This document shows, piece after piece, positions 1 through 10,200 of a stretch of 64,000 nt of DNA. A program made the translations under genes and the position numbers. The DNA is taken from the NCBI GenBank assembly GCA_973895155.1, contig OZ316892.1, positions 29,326,001 through 29,390,000 on the forward strand. The letters are read 5' to 3'. The notes beneath the pieces are model-generated. The model searched no databases and was not told the origin of the DNA. It saw only the letters and a list, made by a program, of their open reading frames with translations. Numbering within the stretch: the first letter of the stretch is position 1; every line of letters starts with the position of its first letter. Origin of the DNA: Marsupella aquatica. Taxonomy: Eukaryota > Marchantiophyta.

Positions 1-2242
1 AACCGGTCCTATGGTATGTTCCTATGTGCATGGGTTCTAACATGGAACAACATGAGAACAGACCTGATATGTATTCGTTAAGTGCTATCTGCTTTGATGA
101 ATTAGTTTCTCTATGCCGTGTATGAGCTTGTCAAAAGATTGTTTGTATTCATTTATTTATTGCTTGGATATGGTTTTCTTAATCGTAAATGGAGTCGTTT
201 TTGTCAATCTTGAAGATCTGTTTCTTGTGAAGTGTTTTCCTCTTTTGATATTTTGTACTGGGCTGCTTTTGTATGGCAGTTTTTGCTGTAGAACCCCATT
301 CCGTGTTGCCTATCGGGATTGTAGTGCTTACACCTCAATACGGATTGATGCCATTAATAAAAATCAAGGCCTGTGCTACTACTGTCGTAAGTTTCTACGA
401 TCAACCACTTGAGTCAATCAGCCAAACACGTCAGGGTCCTTTTCTCAGAAGTCCGATAGAGGGACGGCATATCTACGTGATATTCTGTTCCACCTACTTT
501 TTCGTTCACGACGGTTTTTACTGCCAACCCGATAATGGTTTTTGTTACCATGTGCCAACATTTTGAGCATTTCGCAACTTTCGAAATCGAGACTTGTTTA
601 TGACATGCATTAATTTTTTTACATTTTGAAGAGACGATGGCCTTGCCACTTTTTAATAAATCCAGTGTTTGTTCTTTTTACTGATTGAATCAGATCTTTT
701 GGACTCCAATACTGCGGCACATATGGACATGGATGGGCCTAATACCTGCCAGTAAATCATCCATCAGAACACACCTTAAGAATGGGTACTCGACCATTCT
801 TATACCAGGTGGTGTGCAGGAGTGTCTCTACTTGAAGCATGGACAAGAGGTTTGCTCCCATTGCCTATTACGATTATAACTAAAGTATCTGAAGATGCTT
901 TTAGTTTAGTTTTGTTTTGTCTATTCGTTCGAATTTGTTTTTGAGAATCCTGATTGCAGAAGCTCTGTGATGGTATGTCACAGACGATATTTTTGAAAAG
1001 AAGACTTGGATTTTTACGCCTTGCCATGGAAGGAGGAACTCCATTGGTACCCTGTTTTTTCTTTGGTCAAGTATGTTTCCCCTGAACTACATCACCCAGT
1101 CAGATTTCCACCCAATATTTATTGACTTATCGTGAGGCTAGGTTAACTAAGATACTTTGAACAAGCACGGACCATTCTCCTTAGTTTTAATGTATCTCCT
1201 AGTGGATCGTTACTTCAGGGGAGCAATTCTAACTTGAGTGAGATCTATCGCGACTCAGAGTGAGATCTACCGCTACTGGAGACCAAGTGGGGAGTGGTTT
1301 TCTGCACTTTCTCGAGCAATTGGCTTCACTCCTATGCTCTTCTGGGGAATGTATGGGTATGTACCAATGTCAAATTGCAAAGTTTCATCTCTTCTATGAT
1401 TTTATGGCTATCCTGGAGCTCAGAAGAGATTCCTGGTTACTTTTCGTTTTGTGTTGGCCCATAAGTGTATGCTGCAGTTTTTTGAGTTGGACGGAATCTA
1501 GAATATATGAATGATGGAAGAAATATTTTAAGTCTAGGAGCCCATAAGTCTCAAATGCTGATTCGTGCGAAACATTCTGAATGAGAATCGTGCTCAGTTT
1601 TTCTCCATAGCAAGCGGGATAGCTGATATGACTCTATTCTATTCTAGTATAAGATGTACGTGTCATGTAATCGACTAAAAGTAACATTTAAATAGAATCT
1701 GAGTTGTGGACAATCTGTGCAACACGCTGTGATACCTGAGGATTTTCCGTGTTGGGTAGTCATGCATCCTATAGTATGGATGGTTGACATTTGTATGGTC
1801 ATGTGACGTGCAGGAGTCCTGTTCCATTCCCCAATCCAATGTACTGTGTAGTGGGGAAACCGATTGAAGTTGAAATGATTTCCGATCCTTCCAAAGAACA
1901 GGTATCGACCGCACCAAAGTTCAGTATCTTTTCTCCAGTAATGATAGCCCTGGATAATGGGAGTGACACTTATGTCCACGCACCTGTCGTGCTAAATAGA
2001 TAATGTATTTGGAGGTGGTCGTTATTTTATTCTCCAAGCTGTTATTCATGTTTCGCAGTGAATGTTATGGACGACTTACAAATTTTGAGGTTTATTAGAC
2101 ATTATTTCAGTTCTCAAGGTTAGTGGCAATGTTTTACCAGGTCATCGCTCTTCAAGAAAAATTCATTAAAGCAATGGAGGAATTATTTGAGAGACACAAA
2201 TCTAGTGCGGGATATGGCCACTATGCTCTAACTATCAAGTAA
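1..2242 (+). CDS. DGAT2: Diacylglycerol O-acyltransferase 2 (DGAT2), C-terminal exons, 5' partial
   Basis: Acyl-CoA:diacylglycerol acyltransferase of the DGAT2/MGAT family, which makes triacylglycerol at the endoplasmic reticulum. Exons by splice site and frame: 1-13 (partial), 280-386, 694-849, 984-1070, 1259-1356, 1814-1901, 2141-2242 (TAA stop). The 13-base tail encodes NRSY plus one base, which completes a Val codon at 280. The joined reading shows EPHSVLPIG (the plant form of the HPHG active-site block), LRHIWTWMGLIPASK, PGGVQE, FLRLAMEGGTPLVP, FFFGQ, RAIGFTPMLFWG and VVGKPIEVE, all in the order expected for plant DGAT2. It ends with a helix containing FERHKSSAGYG. All introns are GT/AG and frames join without stops. 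The N-terminal membrane segments lie upstream of the window. Nothing in the visible exons looks broken, so this is likely a functional gene cut by the window edge. Confidence 0.93.
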
Positions 2243-4438
2243 TGGTACCCGCGATAGCTCTCCTTCCTATTATCTTGGCATTGGCCTGCATATTCTCTCA
2301 GGATGAAAAAGAATGCACCACCCTTGAGAGTGCTTTTCATTCACCTATTGGCTTCCATCTGAGGATGACCTGGATTATAAACGGGTCTCAACCTGTGAGA
2401 AGTCCTACTTCGATGAAACGACTGAAGGCCATGAAGACATGTGGAACCGGATGTGTTCGGCATCGTATTTCTACCATATTGTCAGGAGAGCAGAGTAGTC
2501 TTCTGATCTTTTCCGGCCTTTTTTGTAATGAGGGTGTCCCATAGCTAGTTCGATTATTGGAGTAAAACAGGCATTCTGTAAAATATCCCAGACTAGGATG
2601 GGCATTGGCTATTCTATTCAAGTACGTAATGTGGTAGGAATCTTCCCAATGAGGAACCAGGAAGTGAGCCGTGGGAGCCGGTAGTCCCTACTGAGCCCTT
2701 TGAACCAATACTTCGAAGGATGTAACATGATATCACGTATTGTCTAATATTGTTATTTTCGAGACAGCTGGGTAACCTTTGGGATGCATGTTTACTGATC
2801 CACAATGTTTTCAATCGTCAAAGTCAGCTGTCAAAGGGCATGAATGCAGCTGGCAACTACTCATTCGTAGGCACCAGGAAATAAAGAAAACCAAAACTGA
2901 AGGATGACAAAAACCATGAATAGACTCGCTGGGTAGAGACATTTGTTATTCTCGTACAACGGTACTCAATGTGTCATTGCCATGTCTAGGAGATGTCATT
3001 GGCATCAAGTCTGTCTTCGATGTTGCCTTCTCAGAGAGAATGATACAAGTTGCTGCCAGCTGGCGGAGAGGAGTTATCAGTATGGAAGGGCCTAAGCGGA
3101 GCTTCTAGAGATGAAGGGCAGAGCTCTCTTATTGAGCTCTCTCTCAGTAGCTACATTTGCACGATGAGATGTCATTCCCGACGAAAAAGCTGCTGAAGCT
3201 GGGTTGAAAGGATTGAATTCTACACAGTTTTACTTATAGGCATGGCTAAGAGAGAATAGATGGAAGTTTCTCTATTGATTGAACACAAAATGGATACATT
3301 CACTCTAGGCGATAGGAGCAGAATTGAGCACTGAGCCAAAACATGTATAAATCATTGCTAGTTCAGAGTCTAACTTTGGGATTGTCGGCCAACCTTCCAG
3401 TTGAGTGATAAGACTAACAGCGTCCTGGTTTAAGTGGACTTCGGTCATATGGATTATCATTAACTCAGGATGCAATCTTTGACAAGTCGTCATCCCACAG
3501 AAAGCAAGTAATTAATTCTCGGACAATTTGTTGTGGTTTGTATCACAAGCGATGCTCGAGGACACCGATTAGGAGATCCGATTGAACAACTTAGAATATA
3601 ACCCAAGGAAGTTTTCCTCAATGGATACGTTATCAACCAGTCGAAAACAAGTGAGAACCCGATGGGTCAAAGTAGAAGTGATCCCTTGATTCAATGACGC
3701 CCAACACATTTCCCTGAGTGAGCTCAAGAGGTTAAGTAACTTGAATATACCTTTCGCAACTATGGAGTGGCAATGTCATGAATGAATGAATGTATGAATG
3801 ATTTAAAGTACATGGGGACCCAACCTGGGACCATATATCTACAAAGGACTTCCAAAGTCAACCAAAGAAAATAATTGCGGTGGCCAGTACACTAGACCTA
3901 GCAATGTGGTCGAACTCTACATCTCGGCGAGGTGCTTCATTTCCTCCTCACCTACACAATTTTGATTGCCGCTCTAAATGTGACTGAATGCAGTACTAAC
4001 CCTAGCCTCAGGGAAACTACGACAAAACATGATGGACGCCTCATCACATGCTAGCATCAGCACAATGTGAACACAATCTCTCTAATCTAGGAACATTGAC
4101 ACAATATACCCGTTTCAATGGCACGTCCGTGAGCTCCACATCTGAATCTCACGATAGCTTGGCGTGCTGCTGAAGACATGTGGGGGGACAGATAAGGATT
4201 AGCAACATAGAAACCGGTGCTTTTGATTGGTGGGAGCATGAGGATAGTCATGTGTCGTCTTCGTGTCAGAAGCCTTGCTCCCAGCCAGCGACTGTGTCCA
4301 AAACGCTGGTCCTGAGTATATGACCCTGGAGGCCTTTTCTATCCATGTGAAGTAGACATCTTTTGTTGCTTCGAACAGAATGAATGCCCTTCGTTTCGAC
4401 AGAGTATAGTCTCCGCTGCTTCACTCCATTTTGTTCTC
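2243..4438. other. Intergenic, no gene seen
   Basis: This stretch lies between two convergent genes, DGAT2 (+) and the mannosidase (-), so both 3' untranslated regions and terminators should lie here. Reading frames are short and show no recognisable motif or splice-joined coding signal on either strand. I see no repeats of note. Confidence 0.6.
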
Positions 4439-6367
4439 CTACTCGGAAACTCTATCCACCGCAGTGTTTTTGTCCCGGCCAAAATGTGGTTCTGCTATTA
4501 AGACCTTTTCCTCAAGGTCTTTGGGAGTAATGGTGATCTGAAGGTGGCGCATTTTCTGTGCATCAGGCGGAGACTTGGCAATGTCAGGAGTTCTTGGTCC
4601 AGAAGCCTTACTCTCCTGGTCCTCGTCCATCATGCTGGCCAGATGGTCCGCAGGTGAGTGAATTCCCAGCTGTCGCCAAAGGCTTAGTTTCTGACAAACT
4701 CCCTTGATTGGTCTATAATTTGGATCAGACTCGGAAAAGGACTGTGTTTCTCCAACAGAACAAGTTCCACCGCTGCAATTCGATGGACTAATGAACCAAT
4801 TGTCTGTCACCTTCTCCGCATCCTGCTTATCCGTTCCTTGAGATACATGTAACACATTTCGTTGAGTACTGTTACAAAAGCTTCCCACATATGAGCAATG
4901 CTCTGCTGGCAGCGAGATTTCAGACTTCATGGGAAACAAATGCCCCTCCGTGCTAAATATATAATTATATGGGCCCTTCTCTACAATATTCTCGCCTCCT
5001 GCAGCCAAGTCAAACAATAGGTAGAGGTATTTCACCGTTTCAGCGAGAAAAAAACTCTCCATATGATCATCTTGGACGTGTGACTCGACGTCTGTTATGT
5101 GGCAATACCCACATCGGCATTTTGCTCCATATTGGAGGCTTGCAACAATGTCACGTCCCACATCCAAATACACGGGATCTCTTGTTGCTTTGTAGAGGAA
5201 ATAAGTGCTTTCAATAAGTTCAGGGCGCAAAGGGTAACTTCTTTGGCCTGGCTGGACTGACGATGTGGCCAGGTTAAAGCCCTCCGGAGTGAAGCCATAT
5301 TTCTTCCAAACAGCAAAAAATGCTTTATGTGTGCGCACTGCAGGTTCCACATCTCCAGCAAGTACCTGGAGCCCAGGCCAAAATGCTTGCAAACTATTGA
5401 AAACAGGCCACACAATCACGGCAGTGTTCATGTTCACCTCCAGGTACCAAGGGTCATTGTAAAGGTAGAGCATGACAGCTTTGTAGGCCTCCTTGAACAT
5501 ATACAATTCCTCTTCATCACCAAACAAAAGATATGCCTTGAGAAGATACTCGTAGAAGGAGTCAATGCTAGTTCCAATGCCAGCATCCTTGTGAGTCCAT
5601 TCACCTGAAAATACATTGATGTGTGCACCAACCAGACCTAGTGGTGAGCGTTGTGCCCAGAGCCCCCGAACTGAAGTCCTTGCAAGAGTCCGGAACTCTG
5701 GATCACCTGTCAGTTGGCTCAAAATTCCAAACTCCAGAGCCAGAGTACCACCTCCTGCTGTGGATGTGACTTGGCTCTCATCTTCACTGACTCCATGGAG
5801 AAGATTGACAGAACCGTATGGTATACCTGTAGGGGTCTCAAATGCAGGTAGCATTCGTCGCCCCAGATCTTCCGCAAGGGTTAGGAGCTCATTTTCATAA
5901 CCATCCACCTTCATGCCCGTGGCATCATCACTGGCGAGCAGATGAGCTGACAAAAGACCTCCAAGCACTCGAATCGTGGTCTCAAACAAGGAAACTGTCT
6001 TGTTCCTGTCAAATCGCAGATTCTTACCCAGCCAAGTGACAGACTCACTGAATTTTGCATGATCTCCAAGGATAGCAAGCATGTCGAGAGAATCCACAAG
6101 GGTGAGAGTATACTCTCCAAGAGAATTCTCCCCTGAACAGCTCAAGGGTCTCAGCTCATCCAGGGGAAACGCATGTTCCATGTAATTGTCAAATGCATGG
6201 TAGAACATCTCCCTCACCTCATCTCGCAGCTGGGCAGCTTCCAATTCTGTGACTGAGGACGCATCCCCAACTCTGGCCATCATCATCATCATTATCAGCA
6301 GCAGCAGGAGCACCGGCAGCCCGGAGACATTAATAACACTAAAACCTTGACCGAAGAATTTCTTCAT
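4439..6367 (-). CDS. MNS5: ER degradation-enhancing alpha-mannosidase-like protein (GH47, MNS5/EDEM type), intronless
   Basis: A 642-residue glycoside hydrolase family 47 protein of the EDEM branch, which trims mannose from misfolded glycoproteins to mark them for ER-associated degradation. The N-terminus has a hydrophobic segment (about residues 12-32, VLLLLLIMMMMMARVG) that serves as signal peptide or anchor. The GH47 domain starts near residue 45 with MFYHAFDNYMEHAFPLDELR and continues through SLDMLAILGD, TTIRVLGGLLSAHL, TSTAGGGTLALEFG, DAGIGTSIDSFYEYLLKAY, RPELIESTYFLYKATRDP, CGYCHITDVE and HMESFFLAETVKYLYLLF. It closes with FSTEGHLFP, which carries the Thr that binds the catalytic Ca2+ in this family. 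These blocks match plant MNS5 more closely than the Golgi mannosidase I enzymes. A polar tail of about 130 residues follows. The ATG at 6367 begins the hydrophobic leader directly. The single uninterrupted frame is unusual, because I recall angiosperm orthologues as multi-exon; retroposition is possible. Confidence 0.92.
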   Translation of the reverse strand: MKKFFGQGFSVINVSGLPVLLLLLIMMMMMARVGDASSVTELEAAQLRDEVREMFYHAFDNYMEHAFPLDELRPLSCSGENSLGEYTLTLVDSLDMLAILGDHAKFSESVTWLGKNLRFDRNKTVSLFETTIRVLGGLLSAHLLASDDATGMKVDGYENELLTLAEDLGRRMLPAFETPTGIPYGSVNLLHGVSEDESQVTSTAGGGTLALEFGILSQLTGDPEFRTLARTSVRGLWAQRSPLGLVGAHINVFSGEWTHKDAGIGTSIDSFYEYLLKAYLLFGDEEELYMFKEAYKAVMLYLYNDPWYLEVNMNTAVIVWPVFNSLQAFWPGLQVLAGDVEPAVRTHKAFFAVWKKYGFTPEGFNLATSSVQPGQRSYPLRPELIESTYFLYKATRDPVYLDVGRDIVASLQYGAKCRCGYCHITDVESHVQDDHMESFFLAETVKYLYLLFDLAAGGENIVEKGPYNYIFSTEGHLFPMKSEISLPAEHCSYVGSFCNSTQRNVLHVSQGTDKQDAEKVTDNWFISPSNCSGGTCSVGETQSFSESDPNYRPIKGVCQKLSLWRQLGIHSPADHLASMMDEDQESKASGPRTPDIAKSPPDAQKMRHLQITITPKDLEEKVLIAEPHFGRDKNTAVDRVSE

Positions 6368-6394
6368 TCTTGAAGATTCTCTCGTACTGCATCC

Positions 6395-6412
6395 AAACCC
6401 TAAACCCTAAAT
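6395..6412 (-). promoter_or_regulatory. Telo-box in the leader of the MNS5-like gene
   Basis: Two and a half tandem AAACCCTAA-type units lie 28-45 bases upstream of the mannosidase ATG, reading as AAACCCTAAACCCTAAAT on the plus strand. Telo-boxes are known near the 5' ends of plant genes for translation and growth functions, where TRB- and PUR-alpha-type factors bind. The motif is directly visible; a regulatory role here is inferred from its position. Confidence 0.5.
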
Positions 6413-7040
6413 CACAGAATCTGACGTACTGTTTATCTTCTCCCGTGAAGGATGACACTTCCCTCTCCTCGCGAATTTCCGGAGCAAGCAGTGAGACATT
6501 TGAGTACCAATTACTGAACTGTAAGCCCCCTCACTGTCACGTGATTTGTTCTTCTGGAGATGGTCTTGGAGAAGGATCCAAATTGAATGCCTTTTCCAAT
6601 TTCCGGCCAAGCAGAGATCTCCCTCACTCCCTCAATGTCAGGTGATTTCTTCGTCGGGAGAGGGTCTTCCCTGAGGAGGACCGAAATTAAAAGCCAGCGA
6701 CCTCATGAATTGCCGGAACTCGCAATGATAAACTCCAGTGCCCAACAAGACTTCGGCCCTGTGATCAGTATACCGATCGACCTGCCACCGCCCAGCTTAC
6801 ATCAGCCACCCCATCCCGTACTCAGCTACCTGCAAAGCGGAAAAAAGTGCAGTAGTCGGCCGGGAATGGAGAATCAGACGACGGCAGCCAGGCCAGGAGA
6901 GAACCAGAAGCGACGATTCCTATGTCGGAAGAATGCTGATTGTTCACATGGCTCTCATCCTGCATGAAGACCTCTCAAATCTGCTCCCTCAACACATTTC
7001 TGAGTCCTTTCACTCATTAGCAGAGGCCTACATCATCTTC
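6413..7040. other. Upstream region of the MNS5-like gene, with an imperfect ~95 bp repeat and a G-box
   Basis: A CACGTG hexamer (6538-6543) sits about 170 bases upstream of the mannosidase start. Two similar segments, near 6525 and near 6625, share a CCTCA-TGTCA-GTGATTT...TTCT pattern and look like an old tandem duplication. No coding signal is seen. Confidence 0.35.
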
Positions 7041-7140
7041 GAGATGGACTGAAATCAATTGTACAGCTCTGAGGGATGCTGAGCGATCACTTTGAGATAG
7101 ACTGAAATCAATTGTACAGCTCTGAGGATGCTGAGCGATC
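7041..7140. repeat. 53-bp tandem duplication
   Basis: Two adjacent copies start at 7041 and 7094. Both contain ACTGAAATCAATTGTACAGC followed by TCTGAG and ATGCTGAGCGATC, with only a couple of differences, so this is a recent small duplication in non-coding DNA. Confidence 0.85.
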
Positions 7141-7525
7141 TGCAGTACTTGAGAGCTTTCATGGAGGGCCGCAGAGGTACAAATCATGGCCGGCCGAATG
7201 ATGACGATGACAACCTTTACATTTGCTGAATTCACGACAAGAACGGAGCTCCAATACCTTTTTTGCAGGGCTCTCCAATGCTCTTGAGTCTTGTCACGAA
7301 TTTTCTAACTCCAGTCAATTGTCAAACATGCAATCGACTGGAGGTTGCTATTAACACATCACTTAGAGGCACCAATCTTATCATAAAAGCTGGAAGGAGA
7401 ATTGTCCAATATTTGTCTCTTTTTCACATTTCCTCTCCTCTAGGGTGAGACTTTGCTCTGCAATAAATGGTCTAAAAAACCTGGTGGGTCCAGATTTTGC
7501 CATGGGCAGTGGCGCCTTAAACCAC

Positions 7526-7642
7526 ACCTGCCCCCCTCTAAAGGGGTCGGGGTAACCTGTAGCTCTCATTGGGTAAAGAGCACAACCTGCCCCCCTCTAA
7601 AGGGCTCCGAGTAACCCTTAGCTCTCATTGGGTAAAGAACAC
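7526..7642. repeat. 59-bp tandem duplication
   Basis: Units start at 7526 and 7585, each with ACCTGCCCCCCTCTAAAGGG and TAGCTCTCATTGGGTAAAGA. It lies immediately next to the LTR of the Copia remnant and is probably pre-insertion sequence. Confidence 0.85.
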
Positions 7643-7675
7643 AAGTTCAGAAATGGGCTTTGAGCTCCATAACAG

Positions 7676-8019
7676 TGTTGAGCATAGACGACAATCGCAA
7701 CGGCAAACCCATGAACCATCCAACGCACAAGAGTCGACACAGAAAGATACGTGGTTCACCTCCTTATGAGGCTACGTCCACGGGAACACACGAGAGCTTT
7801 ACTGCACTCTAGGTCGATCGTCATTCCAAGCATCCACAGCGCAAGCTCTCTCTATCTCTCAACTAGCTTCGTAACAATGAGCCTGAGTTCCCCCTCACCA
7901 AGCAAACACCGCTTGGTTATAGAGTGTACACAACATGACTAACCTAACCAAGTCTATGACTAAGGTTAGCCTTAACTATGGTACAGTCGTAACTCTAGAC
8001 CTAAGAGTAAATCCTAACA
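7676..8019 (-). repeat. 3' LTR of the Copia remnant
   Basis: On the minus strand the LTR begins TGTTAGGATTTACTC at 8019 and ends CTCAACA at 7676, with the usual TG...CA termini and a length of 344 bp. A polypurine tract AAGAGGGAGA sits directly before it (8020-8030), as in Tnt1-like Copia elements. The flanking AACAG at 7671-7675 would be one half of the target duplication, but the partner end is lost. Confidence 0.8.
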
Positions 8020-8239
8020 ATCTCCCTCTTGACTCTGGAAAGACTGCTACCAATATGATTGCTCAACGGGACGTTCTGGAAAGAAAAACCAAACCGATTT
8101 TTCCCTTTTATACGAGAGTAGACCAGAACTAAGCCGTAGCCTATACAAGGAATGAGCAAGAGCATATCTCAGTATCTACACAAATGTTAAGTAACCCTAC
8201 TTGTGAGGCAATTGCAAAACCTGCAACGCATCACGGTGT

Positions 8240-10086
8240 CTAGAAAAACTCTCCAAAGGAATCACTTGGTGACTGCTTCAACCCGTATAAGGATCTCAGC
8301 AATCTGCAAACCAAATCCTCTTGCCCTTTCTTTACAAAACCTAGCGGCTGTCTCATGAAAATCAACTCTTCCAAGGTGCCATAGAGGAAAGCTGTGACAA
8401 CATCCATCTGATCTAGCAACAGACCAAACATAACAACAAGCACACACAATAGCTGTATTGTTGAATACTTAGCAACTGGTGAGAAGACCTCATTGTAATT
8501 CACACCTTTTTCCTGTGTGAATCCCTTGGCTACCAACCTAGCCTTGTAGATCTTCGATCCACCTCCTGTGGACTGATCCTTCAGCTTGTATATCCACTTG
8601 CTATCCACCACTTGCTGTCCATCAGGCAGCTTGAAGAGCTCCCAAGTTTTGTTGTCCTTCAGTGACTGCATCTCCGTTTGCATTGGTGCAGTCCACTCCT
8701 GCTTCTCCTTTGAAGCACTTGCTTCATGAAATGAAGAAGGTTCCCTTTCTTCCAAAATCAATGCATCACCCTCATCATCAGTAACAAAGTCCTCTTCTTG
8801 CAACTGAGATGAATCAACCCACTGTCCATACCTTGGTGGAGCGCGTACAGTGCGATCATATGTTCTTCTAGCCGATGACTCCAGTTGATCTGCGTGTGCT
8901 GGTACAATTTGAAGCTCAGCAGCATCCACTTGTTGCTCACTAGCATCAACAAACTCCTCTAGTTCCTCTGGCACAGGAACCAACTCCATAATTGGAGCAA
9001 CTCCTTCTCTCCAGTCATGCAACTCATGATCAATCCCACCCTCAACGAGATCCGGGATAGGAGATTTTCCTTTGTCAGTACGGGAGACCTGAGTATTCTC
9101 CCCCTCCTTCAATAATCTAGATTCATTGAAGGAAACATCCCTACTGACAACGAGCTTACAGGCAATAGGATCCCATAGCTTATAGGCTTTCACACCACCC
9201 TGGTACCCAAGAAAAATACATTTCTTGGAGGTAGGATCCAACTTGGTCCTATTCTGCTTTGGTGTGAGAGCATATGCATCACTTCCAAAAACTACCAAGC
9301 CATGATAGTTTGCTTGCCGCTTATAGCGCATCTCAAACGTCGTTTTGAAATTGATAGCACTAGAAGGAGAAAGATTTACCAAATAAGATGCGGTATTCAC
9401 AGTTTCTGTCCAAAATTCTTGTGATAAACCTGATTGGCTCAACATACTCCGTGACCGCTCCAATAGTGTCCGATTGAGCCTCTCAGGGACACCATTCTGC
9501 TGCGGAGTATAAACTGTGGTGAGATGACGAGTTATCTCCTATTCTGAACAGTACTTTTCAAATTCCATTGAAGTGTACTCCCCGCCGTTGTCTGACCTCA
9601 GACTCTTCACCCTTGTATCCAAACACTTGACTATGTTTTCAATCTGATTCTCCATCTGGGCCTTCCACTTCTTAAAAATGGATAAGACATCAAACTTATG
9701 CGTCATGAAATAAATCCACATAAATCTTGAGTAATCGTTAATAAATGATACATAATATAACTTTCTAGAATGTGAGGGAGTCGTGGATGGACCCCACACG
9801 TCACTATGTAAGTACTCAAGAACCGCTTTGGAACGATGAGTTCCAACACCGAAAGCACGATGATGTTGCTTTTCAAGAATGCAATGCTCACAGAACTCTA
9901 ATTTACAAGATTGCAAATCAGAAATGAATCCATTCTTCCGTAAGATAGTCAAACTCTTCTCACTCATGTGGCCTAGCCGTGAATGCCACAGATGAATCAT
10001 TTCCTCGTGAGACTTGGTTACATTGGCCTCTCCACATACAATATTGCCCTGTAACATATACAAATTCTTCTGTCTGCTCCGTTCAC
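8240..10086 (-). pseudogene. Copia pol fragment (GAG-pre-integrase, integrase, partial reverse transcriptase)
   Basis: Minus-strand reading from about 10086 gives a GAG-pre-integrase domain (HLWHSRLGHMSEKSL, zinc ligands in CEHCILEK). The DDE integrase core follows: first Asp in HSDVWGPS, second Asp in SLRSDNGGEY, then Glu in TPQQNGVPERLN. A TAG stop at 9539-9541 splits the frame between the second Asp and the Glu without shifting it. The integrase C-terminal region (KCIFLGYQGGVKAYKLWDP) and the RT start (WIYKLKDQS...KARLVAKGFTQEKGVNYNEVFSPV, QMDVVTAFLYG) follow. The frame ends at SLYGLKQSP, before the YxDD catalytic motif. The remaining RT and RNase H are deleted. Confidence 0.93.
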
Positions 10087-10200
10087 TTCTGGAAAATACT
10101 GAAGGAGACTGGAAGTCTCTGGAACCAAACGTTCGTTCAGTGACTTTCGTTTGGTTCCTGAGACTTTCGTTTGGAACGGAGCAGACAGAAGTGAACGGTT
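10066..10200. repeat. Inverted and direct filler repeats at the Copia / TyrRS-copy junction
   Basis: CTTCTGTCTGCTCCGTTCAC near 10068-10087 is repeated in reverse complement near 10175-10197, so the junction can fold as a stem-loop about 130 bases across. The intervening sequence also repeats GACTTTCGTTTGG twice. A segment GTTCACTTCTGGAAAATACT at 10087 recurs at 10366 inside the synthetase-copy intron. This pattern is typical of templated filler made during double-strand-break repair; that mechanism is inferred. Confidence 0.7.

Larger units (their letters stand above)
7676..10087 (-). mobile_element. Ty1/Copia LTR retrotransposon remnant (3' LTR, part of pol; 5' end lost)
   Basis: A minus-strand Copia element. 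From its 5' side it contains part of pol (GAG-pre-integrase, integrase core, first part of reverse transcriptase), then a short non-coding stretch, a purine tract and one LTR. The rest of reverse transcriptase, all of RNase H, gag, protease, primer-binding site and 5' LTR are missing. The upper boundary near 10087 is abrupt: the sequence changes to that of the neighbouring tyrosyl-tRNA synthetase copy. The element is dead: pol has an in-frame stop and major deletions. Confidence 0.92.
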
